From assembly GCA_945877525.1 (NCBI GenBank), contig CAMDVP010000040.1, positions 1 to 16,380 of the forward strand: a stretch of 16,380 nt of DNA, read 5' to 3'. Position numbers and translations under genes: made by a program. This DNA comes from an uncultured Clostridia bacterium (GTDB lineage: Bacteria > Bacillota > Clostridia > Christensenellales > Aristaeellaceae). The stretch's first letter is position 1. Every line of letters begins with the position of its first letter. Below the pieces are notes generated by a model that had not been told where the DNA came from, made no database searches, and was given only the letters and a program-made list of their open reading frames with translations. This document shows, one piece after another, positions 7,589 through 14,748 of the stretch.

Positions 7589-9343
7589 TTATTTCCGAAA
7601 GCTGCTCCAGCGCTGCCGGAAGTAATGCGCGGCCATTTTAGGCTTGCGGTCACGGGTAAACAGGCCCTTGCGGTTGCCGCCCGAGCGCATGGGGCTGGGC
7701 TGGGTGCCGAAGTCCGCGTAATTCCAGGGCAGCTCGCCAATCACATAGGGGCGCTCATCCAGGCATTCGTGCATGGCGGTGTAGTAGTCAATCTGAAACT
7801 CCTCGGTGAACATTTCCGCCACCGCGCCGTGCAGTCCGTTAATGGTGTCCGCGCCGTATTCAGAGAGAATCACGGGCTTGCCCACCTGATCCCACCAGTC
7901 CAGCTCCATGCGGAAGGCATACTTGGCTGCCTCCAGGTCGCCGGAGAGGTTGTACCAGCCGTAATAGCGGTTGATGCACACCACATCCATCGCGGGGATG
8001 ATCAAATCCCTGGTATAGTCATTCTGACAGCCCACCAGGGTGACGGGGCGGTTTTGCGGATCCAGCTGATGGGCCAGGCGGTACAGCGGCATCCAGTAGT
8101 CATAGGCGGATTGCGGGAAATGCTCGGTGTCCGGCTCGTTGCCCAGGCTCCACATGACCACACAGGGATGGTTCTTGTCCCGCTGGATCATGGCGGTCAG
8201 CATCTGCGCATGGTAGGGAGCCAGCTCCGGCCCCCACTCGGCATAAGGGTTGTGGGCCGCGCCGGCGCCAATGCCCACGGCCGGCGTTTCATCAATGATG
8301 ACGATGCCCTCCCGGTCGCATAGGGCGTACATTTCCTCCGCATAGGGGTAATGGCTGGTGCGGAAGGCGTTGGCATTCAGCCAGTGGAACAGGCCGATGT
8401 CCGCCACGTTCAGCACCTGATCCAGCCCGCGGCCATGGATGTTGGAATCCTCATGCTTGCAGGGGCCATGGAAGTGGAAGGGCTTACCGTTGATGAGGAA
8501 CTGCGTGCCCTTGACCTCCACCGAACGGATCCCGAAGGTCTGGTCATACTGGTCATCGCCAAAGGTGATCTCCGCGGTGTACAGATAGGGCACGCCGGGC
8601 CAGGGCTCCCACAGGTGCGGCTGGGCGATCTGCAGGGTACAGTCTGCGCCCGTGCCTTCCGCCACGGTATTGCCCGCTGCGTCCTTCAGCGCAATGTGAA
8701 CCTCGCCGTCCCCGGCGGTCTGCACGGTGCAGTGAACCCTGCCGTCCACCTGGGCGGTCACAGTCACGTCCGTGATGTGGCGCTCCGGCACCGTATACAG
8801 GCGGACGGGACGGATGATGCCTGCGTAATTGAAAAAGTCGAAGTTGGGAAGGTTGATGCCCCGCTCAGCCTGCCAGCGCTTGCCGGCCTCCACGCTGGGG
8901 ATGCCCGGGTTATCCGATCCGAAGAAGGCAATCGCCCCCTCGTTGCCAATGGGCAGGGAGCGATGGTTGATGGTGTTGTCCACCTCGACCAGCAGCTCTG
9001 CGGTTTCTCCGGGAGCAATCACGTTGGTCACATCGGCTTCAAAGGGCAGAAAGCCGCCCTTGTGCTCGCACAGCAGCCGGCCATTGACAAACACCCTCGC
9101 CGTGTGCGTGACCGCGTCAAAGCGGAGAAACCTTCGCTGAGATGCCCACAGGCGCGGAACGGTTACCCGGGTACGATACCAAACCGAACCCACATGGTTG
9201 CGGAAGGCAGGATCGGCCTTTTGGTCATTGTAGGAGGCAGGCACGGCGATGGTCTGCCACGCATCCCCCGGATGGAGCCGGAAATCCCACACCCCGGACA
9301 GATCCATCACCGTGCGGGAAGCGTTGCTCTGCGGATACAGCAT
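7589..9343 (-). CDS. uidA: Beta-glucuronidase (GH2), cytoplasmic
   Basis: Hydrolyses terminal beta-D-glucuronides; 584 residues against 603 in E. coli. It has the GH2 order: jelly-roll domain (about 1-180), immunoglobulin-like domain (about 185-275, starting ITDVTVT), then a TIM barrel. The catalytic acid/base is E403 in WSLGNEPDT and the nucleophile is E495 in VILSEYGADT. The motif N557-R-K559 in GGNRKGLFTRDRKPK is the NxK pair that grips the glucuronate carboxylate, which separates glucuronidases from galactosidases. No signal peptide is seen. The start is uncertain between ATG 9352 and ATG 9343; I prefer 9343 because MLYPQ lines up with the E. coli N-terminus MLRPV and leaves 9 bases from AGAGG. 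The loop after DETPAVGI, which shapes the active-site entrance, is about 10 residues shorter than in E. coli. It is divergent from the ABC importer operon. Confidence 0.95.
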   Translation of the reverse strand: MLYPQSNASRTVMDLSGVWDFRLHPGDAWQTIAVPASYNDQKADPAFRNHVGSVWYRTRVTVPRLWASQRRFLRFDAVTHTARVFVNGRLLCEHKGGFLPFEADVTNVIAPGETAELLVEVDNTINHRSLPIGNEGAIAFFGSDNPGIPSVEAGKRWQAERGINLPNFDFFNYAGIIRPVRLYTVPERHITDVTVTAQVDGRVHCTVQTAGDGEVHIALKDAAGNTVAEGTGADCTLQIAQPHLWEPWPGVPYLYTAEITFGDDQYDQTFGIRSVEVKGTQFLINGKPFHFHGPCKHEDSNIHGRGLDQVLNVADIGLFHWLNANAFRTSHYPYAEEMYALCDREGIVIIDETPAVGIGAGAAHNPYAEWGPELAPYHAQMLTAMIQRDKNHPCVVMWSLGNEPDTEHFPQSAYDYWMPLYRLAHQLDPQNRPVTLVGCQNDYTRDLIIPAMDVVCINRYYGWYNLSGDLEAAKYAFRMELDWWDQVGKPVILSEYGADTINGLHGAVAEMFTEEFQIDYYTAMHECLDERPYVIGELPWNYADFGTQPSPMRSGGNRKGLFTRDRKPKMAAHYFRQRWSSFRK

Positions 9344-9414
9344 ACAGGTCATCCTCTCCTATTTTATTGATCCGATGCTTCGGCGGGCAGCACCGGCGCC
9401 CGACCATTAGCAGC

Positions 9415-9443
9415 ATTATAGCAGGGCGAAGAGACGCTTGCAA
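9415..9443 (-). promoter_or_regulatory. Promoter of uidA
   Basis: Read on the minus strand: TTGCAA (9443-9438), a 17-base spacer, then TATAAT (9420-9415) preceded by TGC as an extended -10. The -35 lies within the perfect 8-base palindrome CTTGCAAG (9437-9444). The leader of about 65 bases contains a CGGGC/GCCCG inverted repeat (9384-9402) that might be a regulatory hairpin or operator. Confidence 0.85.
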
Positions 9444-9543
9444 GGCATGCGGAGGTATCAGACAGAAATTTTGCAAGAAATCATTCTGTTTATAAAAAAT
9501 CACTATTCTTGTATGTGCTGCGTGAGAATTACATTCGGGAATA

Positions 9544-9572
9544 TTGACAGACGCATTTTGCGTGCTTATAAT
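9544..9572 (+). promoter_or_regulatory. Promoter of the importer/DUF2264/GH88 operon
   Basis: TTGACA (9544-9549), 17-base spacer, TATAAT (9567-9572): a perfect consensus. The spacer holds the dyad ACGCA-TTT-TGCGT (9551-9563), a plausible repressor operator. AT-rich sequence upstream (9488-9510) could act as an UP element. The leader to the start codon is about 90 bases and can fold, pairing TATCAT (9609-9614) with ATGATA (9643-9648) and GGA/CAG with CTG/TCC inside. Confidence 0.9.
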
Positions 9573-9670
9573 AAACACAAGCGACAGAAGAGAAGGCAAG
9601 ACGTGCCCTATCATTTGGATCAGGCGGGCCATGCTGTCCGTTATGATAAAAACAAAAGGAGGAATACCAT

Positions 9671-10912
9671 ATGAAGAAACTGTTTGCTCTGGCTATGGCG
9701 ATGATCATGGCGCTGTCCATGGTAAGCTTCGCCGCCGCAGAAGACACCACCCTGACCATCGTGGCCTGGGACGTGAACACCACCGGCTACCTGACCGCCC
9801 AGAAGGAAGCCTATGAGGCCTCCCATCCCGGCGTGAAGATCGAGTACATCGACGTGTCCTCCCAGGACTATGACGTCAAGGTCGGCGCCATGCTGGCCGC
9901 CGGCGATACCAGCGACATCTTCATGATCAAGACCGTGCCTGGCCTGATGAACTGGAACGATGCCGGCTATGCCATGAGCCTGAACGACTACATTGCCGCC
10001 AGCAACTACCTGTCCGGCTTTGTGGGCATGGAAACCAACTACAACTACAACGGCGAGCAGGTGGCCCTGCCCTTCCGCTCTGACTTCTGGGTGCTGTTCT
10101 ACAACAAGACCCTGTTTGACAACGCGGGTGTGGCCTATCCCACCAACGACATGACCTGGGAAGAGTACAAGGAAAAGGCCATCGCCATGTCCGGCAACGG
10201 CGTGTACGGCGCCCATAACCACACCTGGCTGTCCGCCTGCGTGAACTGGGCTGTCTGCGACGGCGTGAATACCCTGATTGACGGCGAGTACAGCGACCTG
10301 GCCTACTTCTACCAGCTGGTGCAGGATCTTGAGGACGCCGGCGCCTGCATGCCCTACACCGAGATCACCGCTTCCGGCCTGCACTACTCCGGCGCCTTCG
10401 GCAACGGCAACATCGCCATGCTGCCCATGGGCTACTGGTATGTGGCGACCCTGATTAACAACATCAAGAGCGGCGACTACAATGTGTCTGACTGGGGCAT
10501 CGCCGCTGTGCCGCACAAGGAAGACGTCAAGGCCGGCTCCACCTTCGGCAACCTGACCGGCGCCATGATCAACAAGAAGGCCAAGAACCCCGACGCCGCC
10601 TGGGACTACATTTCCTGGCTGTGCAGCGAGGAAGGCTCCAAGGTGACCGCCGGCACGGGCAACCGTCCCGCGTGGGTGTCCGAGGGCGTGGCCGACGTGA
10701 TGTCCTCTGTGGACGGCTTCCCGCAGGATGAAAACAGCAAGGCTGCCCTGCTGCCCTCCTATGTGGCCATCGAGATTCCCGGCGATCCCAATGCCTCTGC
10801 GATTTCCTCCATCCTGGGCGAGGAGCACTCCGCCATCATGACCCGCGAGATCTCCATTGAAGAAGGTATCGAGGAAATGAATGATCGCGTGCAGGAGCTG
10901 CTTGCTAAGTAA
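9671..10912 (+). CDS. Carbohydrate ABC importer, substrate-binding protein
   Basis: Extracytoplasmic solute-binding protein (family 1 type), 413 residues. Residues 1-23 are a signal peptide with MKK, a hydrophobic core and an AAA-E cleavage site. There is no lipobox cysteine, which is unusual for a Gram-positive binding protein. The mature part opens TTLTIVAWDVN and has the classic KVGAMLAAGDTSDIFMI and LPFRSDFWVLFYNKTLFDNAG segments, with many aromatic residues able to stack on sugars. AAGGAGG (9657-9662) lies 8 bases before the ATG. Codon choice is strongly biased to C-ending AAC, GAC and TAC, fitting high expression. The ligand is presumed to be a glucuronate-containing oligosaccharide, inferred from the neighbouring enzymes only. 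Confidence 0.93.
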   Translation: MKKLFALAMAMIMALSMVSFAAAEDTTLTIVAWDVNTTGYLTAQKEAYEASHPGVKIEYIDVSSQDYDVKVGAMLAAGDTSDIFMIKTVPGLMNWNDAGYAMSLNDYIAASNYLSGFVGMETNYNYNGEQVALPFRSDFWVLFYNKTLFDNAGVAYPTNDMTWEEYKEKAIAMSGNGVYGAHNHTWLSACVNWAVCDGVNTLIDGEYSDLAYFYQLVQDLEDAGACMPYTEITASGLHYSGAFGNGNIAMLPMGYWYVATLINNIKSGDYNVSDWGIAAVPHKEDVKAGSTFGNLTGAMINKKAKNPDAAWDYISWLCSEEGSKVTAGTGNRPAWVSEGVADVMSSVDGFPQDENSKAALLPSYVAIEIPGDPNASAISSILGEEHSAIMTREISIEEGIEEMNDRVQELLAK

Positions 10913-10936
10913 TCCTCATGCCGGCAAACCATTTTG

Positions 10937-10980
10937 AGGCGGGAATGGCGATAACCTCGCCATTCCCGCCTTTCCCATTT
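10937..10980 (+). terminator. Hairpin between binding-protein and permease genes
   Basis: A perfect 15-base-pair stem (10937-10951 with 10957-10971), loop TAACC, followed by TTTCCCATTT. The weak T tract suggests partial termination or protection of the upstream mRNA end rather than a full stop, which would raise binding-protein levels above permease levels. The genes downstream have no other evident promoter. Confidence 0.75.
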
Positions 10981-11035
10981 CATCCGGGGCTGCGGCATTG
11001 CCGAGGCTCCCGCAGCCAGAAAGGAGCAACCGACC

Positions 11036-12031
11036 ATGGCACAGAATGCCCCTGCCGCCTCTGTGCGGCCGCCAAAGCACAGGATGGGTCGCCTTGAAAG
11101 GAAAAACACCCTGGTGGCGCTTTCCTTCATCGCGCCAAACTTCATTGGCTTTGCCATCTTCACGCTGATCCCGGTGGTCATGTCCGTCGTCATGTCCTTC
11201 ATGGATTCCAAGACCGGCGCCATTTTCGGCGCGGAGTGGGTCGGCTTTGCCAACTATCAGGACATTTTCAACGTGGCCAAGGTTTCCTCCAAAATGGCGG
11301 ACGGAGGCTTTCTGGCGGGACTGAGCTACTTCTTCAACCGTGTCGACCTCGGCATTGCGCTGAAGAACACGGTGTTCTATACGATCGTCACCGTGCCGCT
11401 GACGCTGATGTGCTCCATCATTCTTGCCCTGGTGCTCAACCGGGCTGTGAAGGGTGCCGTGGCCTTCCGCGCCATCCTGTTTTTCCCGTATGTGGCGTCC
11501 ATGGTGGCCATCTGCGTATGCTGGAACTTCATGCTGATGAAGGACGGCCCCATCAACCAGATCCTCATGAGCCTGGGCAGCGACTTCAACAAAAGCTGGA
11601 CGGCTGATTCCACCATGGCCATGTGGGCGATCATTCTTGTCAGCGTGTGGCGGAGCATGGGCTACTACATGGTGATCTACCTGGCGGCCCTGCAGGGCGT
11701 GCCCCGCGAGCTGTACGAGGCCGCAACGGTGGACGGCGCCAACAAATGGCAGCAGTTCTGGAGCGTCACGCTGCCCCAGCTGCGCCCCACCACCTTCTTT
11801 GCCTCCATCATGCTGATCATCGGCTGCTTCAAGATCTACGATACCGTGGCGATCATGACCGGCGGCGGCCCGGGCCGCGCCACCAAAATGCTGGTGACCT
11901 ATATCTATGATACGGCCTTTATGCAGTTCAAGTACGGCACGGCCAGCGCCATCGCCATGGTGCTGCTGGTGATTGTGCTGCTGGTGACGGTCATCCAGTT
12001 CAGCATGGAAAAGAAGTTCGCCAACGACTGA
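11036..12031 (+). CDS. Carbohydrate ABC importer permease, MalF/UgpA type
   Basis: First membrane subunit of the CUT1-class importer, 331 residues. About six membrane segments are visible, starting with TLVALSFIAPNFIGFAIFTL (25-44) and including the ones around 110-136, 143-168, 194-220, 254-275 and the C-terminal AIAMVLLVIVLLVTVIQF. The cytoplasmic loop that docks the ATPase carries the EAA motif, ELYEAATVDGANKW (225-238) with LPQLRP following. AAGGAG (11021-11026) lies 9 bases before the start. It is 123 bases downstream of the binding protein, across the hairpin, and 18 bases ahead of the second permease. Confidence 0.93.
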   Translation: MAQNAPAASVRPPKHRMGRLERKNTLVALSFIAPNFIGFAIFTLIPVVMSVVMSFMDSKTGAIFGAEWVGFANYQDIFNVAKVSSKMADGGFLAGLSYFFNRVDLGIALKNTVFYTIVTVPLTLMCSIILALVLNRAVKGAVAFRAILFFPYVASMVAICVCWNFMLMKDGPINQILMSLGSDFNKSWTADSTMAMWAIILVSVWRSMGYYMVIYLAALQGVPRELYEAATVDGANKWQQFWSVTLPQLRPTTFFASIMLIIGCFKIYDTVAIMTGGGPGRATKMLVTYIYDTAFMQFKYGTASAIAMVLLVIVLLVTVIQFSMEKKFAND

Positions 12032-12049
12032 GAAAGGAGGAAGCCGACC

Positions 12050-12913
12050 ATGTCCGAATACAAGCTGAAATCCGTCCGCAGAGACAACAAGGCACTGCAG
12101 CGGGTCAACAAGGCGCTGATCTATATCGCGCTGGTAGCGCTGTCCATCTTTACGCTGATCCCCTTTGTGTGGATGCTCTCCTCCTCCCTCAAGCTGGACC
12201 GCGAGGTCTTTGCCTTCCCCATGCGGTGGATTCCCGAAACCTTCCACTGGGAAAACTATATCGTCATCTGGACAAAGGTGCCCATGCTCACCTTCTTCAA
12301 GAACACGGCCATTGTGGCGCTGAGCGTGACCCTGATCCAGACGCTGACCTCCTCCTTTGCGGCCTATGCCTTTGCCAAGCTGCGCTTCCGCGGGCGGGAT
12401 ACGCTGTTCCTGTGCTATATCGCCACCATCGCCGTGCCGTGGCAGACCTACATGATTCCCCAGTTTGTGGAAATGCGTGCCTTCGGCCTGTATGACAACC
12501 TCCAGTCCATCATGGTGCTTCAGGCGTTTTCGGCCTTCGGCGTGTTCCTGATGCGCCAGTTCTATCAGGGCATCCCCACCGAGCTGTGCGAGGCCGCCCG
12601 TATCGACGGTCTGTCCGAGTATGGCATCTGGGCGCGCATCATGCTGCCCCTGTCCAAGGCGGCGATCGCAACCTTGGTGATTTTCACCTTTGTCGGCACC
12701 TGGAACGACTATATGGGCCCGATGATCTACCTGTCCCACGACTCGGTGAAAACCGTGCAGGTCGGTCTGCGGCGCTTCATTCAGGAAAACTCCAGCGACT
12801 ATCACCTCATCATGGCAGCCTCAATGGTATCGCTGATTCCTGTTTCCATCGTGTTCCTGTGCCTGCAGAAGTATTTCATTGAGGGCATTGCCACCTCCGG
12901 CCTTAAGGGCTGA
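12050..12913 (+). CDS. Carbohydrate ABC importer permease, MalG/UgpE type
   Basis: Second membrane subunit, 287 residues, the usual length. The first membrane segment is IYIALVALSIFTLIPFVWML (24-43), followed by five more, and the EAA loop reads ELCEAARIDGLSEYGIW (178-194) with the closing MLPLSKAA. The C-terminus GIATSGLKG is typical of the family. AAAGGAGG precedes the ATG. No ATP-binding subunit is encoded in the window, as usual for CUT1 importers that share one MsmK/UgpC-like ATPase. Confidence 0.94.
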   Translation: MSEYKLKSVRRDNKALQRVNKALIYIALVALSIFTLIPFVWMLSSSLKLDREVFAFPMRWIPETFHWENYIVIWTKVPMLTFFKNTAIVALSVTLIQTLTSSFAAYAFAKLRFRGRDTLFLCYIATIAVPWQTYMIPQFVEMRAFGLYDNLQSIMVLQAFSAFGVFLMRQFYQGIPTELCEAARIDGLSEYGIWARIMLPLSKAAIATLVIFTFVGTWNDYMGPMIYLSHDSVKTVQVGLRRFIQENSSDYHLIMAASMVSLIPVSIVFLCLQKYFIEGIATSGLKG

Positions 12914-12945
12914 TAAACCAAGGACCCCCGTATGGAGGAAAGAAC

Positions 12946-14748
12946 ATGGAACAGCTGAAGCACAGCCCCCTGCGCACCCGGCAGGACATGATCGATGCGG
13001 CCCTGGCCATCATCCGCCCCACGGTGAAGTACCTCACCCCGGGCAAGGCCCGCCTGATGCTCTCCGCCACCGGCGCCCACTATGACGAGGGCATCGCGGG
13101 CATGGAGGGCTTCTCCCGGGTGCTGTTTGGCATCATCGCCCTGCTGGCAGGGGGTGTGCCGGAGGCCGAGCCCCTCTGGGCCGAGTGGCGCGAGGGCATC
13201 ATCCACGGCGTGGACCCGGCCCATGAGGAATACTGGGGCGATATCGGCCCCTTTGACCAGCGCATGGTGGAAATGGCTACCTACGGCCTGGGCATGGCCC
13301 TGGCGCCCCGGCGCTTTTTCCATGAGCTGCCCGAAAGTGCCCGGGACAACCTGTACCGCTGGCTGAACCAGATCAACCGCTACGACATGCCCCGGAACAA
13401 CTGGAAGTTCTTCCGGGTGATGGTCAACGTGGGCTTCCTGATGGTGGGGCGGGCGGCCGACGAAGCCATGCTGGAGGCCGACCTGGCCGAGCTGGAAACC
13501 CACTACACCCGGGACGGCTGGTACTTTGACGCGCCCACCCAGCGGGACTACTACACCATTTGGGCGTTCCACTACTTTAGCCTGATCTACGCGAAGGTCA
13601 TGGCACAGCGCGACCCGGAGCGCTGTGAACGCTTCCGGGAACGGGCCCGGATGATGCTGCCCCGCTTCGCCTGCTGGTTCGACGCTGAGGGCCGCGCCCT
13701 GCCCTACGGCCGCAGCCTGACCTACCGCTTCGCCCAGAGCGATTTCTTCGCCGCCTGCGCCCTGGCCCAGGTGCAGGCCCCCGGCCTTGGCTACGGGGAA
13801 ATTAAGGGGCTGCTTCTGCGCAACCTGCGCGCCTGGCTCGCCCTGCCCATCTTCGACCGGGAGGGCATCCTCACCGTGGGCTACGGCTATCCGAACCTGG
13901 TGGCCTCCGAGGGCTACAACGCCCCCGGCTCGCCCTACTGGGGCATGAAGGTGTTCATGGCTCTGGCCCTGCCGGAGGATCACCCCTTCTGGCAGGCGGA
14001 GGAAGCACCCTATGCCCCGCCGGAGCGCTTCTGCGACGAGCAGGTGCGGCTGCTGCTCACCCGCGACGAAAAGAACCGGCAGGTGATCGCCTTCACCGCC
14101 GGGAACCATGCCACCGAGCACATGCACGAGGATGAGAAGTACGAGAAATTCGCCTATTCCACGAAGTTCGCCTTTTCGGTGATCAAGGAGGCCAGCACCC
14201 TGGGCAAGGGAGCCTTCGACAGCATGCTGGCGGTGAAGCGTGTGGGGAAGGATCTGTGGCATGGCCGCAGCGGCTGCGACACCTTCTCTGTGACAGAGGA
14301 AAAGGTGGTCTTCACCTGGCGGCCCATGGAGGGCGTGACCATCGACACGGAGCTGATTCCCGTCACGGGGCTGTGGCATGTGCGGCGACATGTAATTCAT
14401 GCCGGCTGCGCCATCGAGGCAGCAGAAGCGGCCTTTGCTGTCTGCCGTGACAGAGCGGGCGACCGCCTGTGCGACCGTGTCCGCACCGCCTGCGAGGCGG
14501 AGGGCACCGCCGCCATTGCCCACGGGCCCTTCGGCACCTCCTGCATCTACGGCCTGAAGGGGTATGGCGGGGCGCAAATCGTTTACCCCGAGCCCAACAC
14601 CAACCTGCTGGAGCCACGCACCGTGCTGCCCACACTGAAATGCACCCTGCAGCCCGGCGTGACAGAGCTTGTCTGCGCTGTCTACGCCGCCGAGGACGAT
14701 GACAAACCGAAGACCATTCCGGAGGAGGTACTGCGGTATGCGGAATGA
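12946..14748 (+). CDS. DUF2264 family protein, probable carbohydrate-active enzyme
   Basis: Member of the uncharacterised DUF2264 family, 600 residues, near the family length. Recognised features: YDEGIAGMEGFSR (46-58), EYWGDIGPFDQRMVEMA (95-111), PRNNWKFFRVMVNVGF (149-164), GRSLTYRFAQSDFF (255-268), YGYPNLVASEGYNAPGSPYW (313-332), and the EHMHEDEKYEKFAYSTKF stretch (391-408), rich in His and acidic residues, a possible catalytic or metal site. The N-terminal half has helix-rich repeats compatible with an (alpha/alpha)-toroid like GH88 and many lyases. No signal peptide, so cytoplasmic. GGAGG (12934-12938) lies 7 bases before the ATG. It shares an operon with a sugar importer and overlaps the GH88 gene by 11 bases, so a lyase or hydrolase acting on uronate oligosaccharides is likely, but no reaction can be assigned from sequence. 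Confidence 0.88.
   Translation: MEQLKHSPLRTRQDMIDAALAIIRPTVKYLTPGKARLMLSATGAHYDEGIAGMEGFSRVLFGIIALLAGGVPEAEPLWAEWREGIIHGVDPAHEEYWGDIGPFDQRMVEMATYGLGMALAPRRFFHELPESARDNLYRWLNQINRYDMPRNNWKFFRVMVNVGFLMVGRAADEAMLEADLAELETHYTRDGWYFDAPTQRDYYTIWAFHYFSLIYAKVMAQRDPERCERFRERARMMLPRFACWFDAEGRALPYGRSLTYRFAQSDFFAACALAQVQAPGLGYGEIKGLLLRNLRAWLALPIFDREGILTVGYGYPNLVASEGYNAPGSPYWGMKVFMALALPEDHPFWQAEEAPYAPPERFCDEQVRLLLTRDEKNRQVIAFTAGNHATEHMHEDEKYEKFAYSTKFAFSVIKEASTLGKGAFDSMLAVKRVGKDLWHGRSGCDTFSVTEEKVVFTWRPMEGVTIDTELIPVTGLWHVRRHVIHAGCAIEAAEAAFAVCRDRAGDRLCDRVRTACEAEGTAAIAHGPFGTSCIYGLKGYGGAQIVYPEPNTNLLEPRTVLPTLKCTLQPGVTELVCAVYAAEDDDKPKTIPEEVLRYAE

Noticed and set aside
7262..8323. Plus-strand open frame across the end of the regulator and the start of the uidA 3' region
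   Set aside because: It overlaps two well-supported genes on both strands and has no recognisable domain.
9641..10828. Long minus-strand open frame opposite the binding-protein gene, and a similar one at 10916-12805
   Set aside because: They are rich in His, Gly and Val and mirror the strongly biased codons of the plus-strand genes; no family motif or ribosome binding site.
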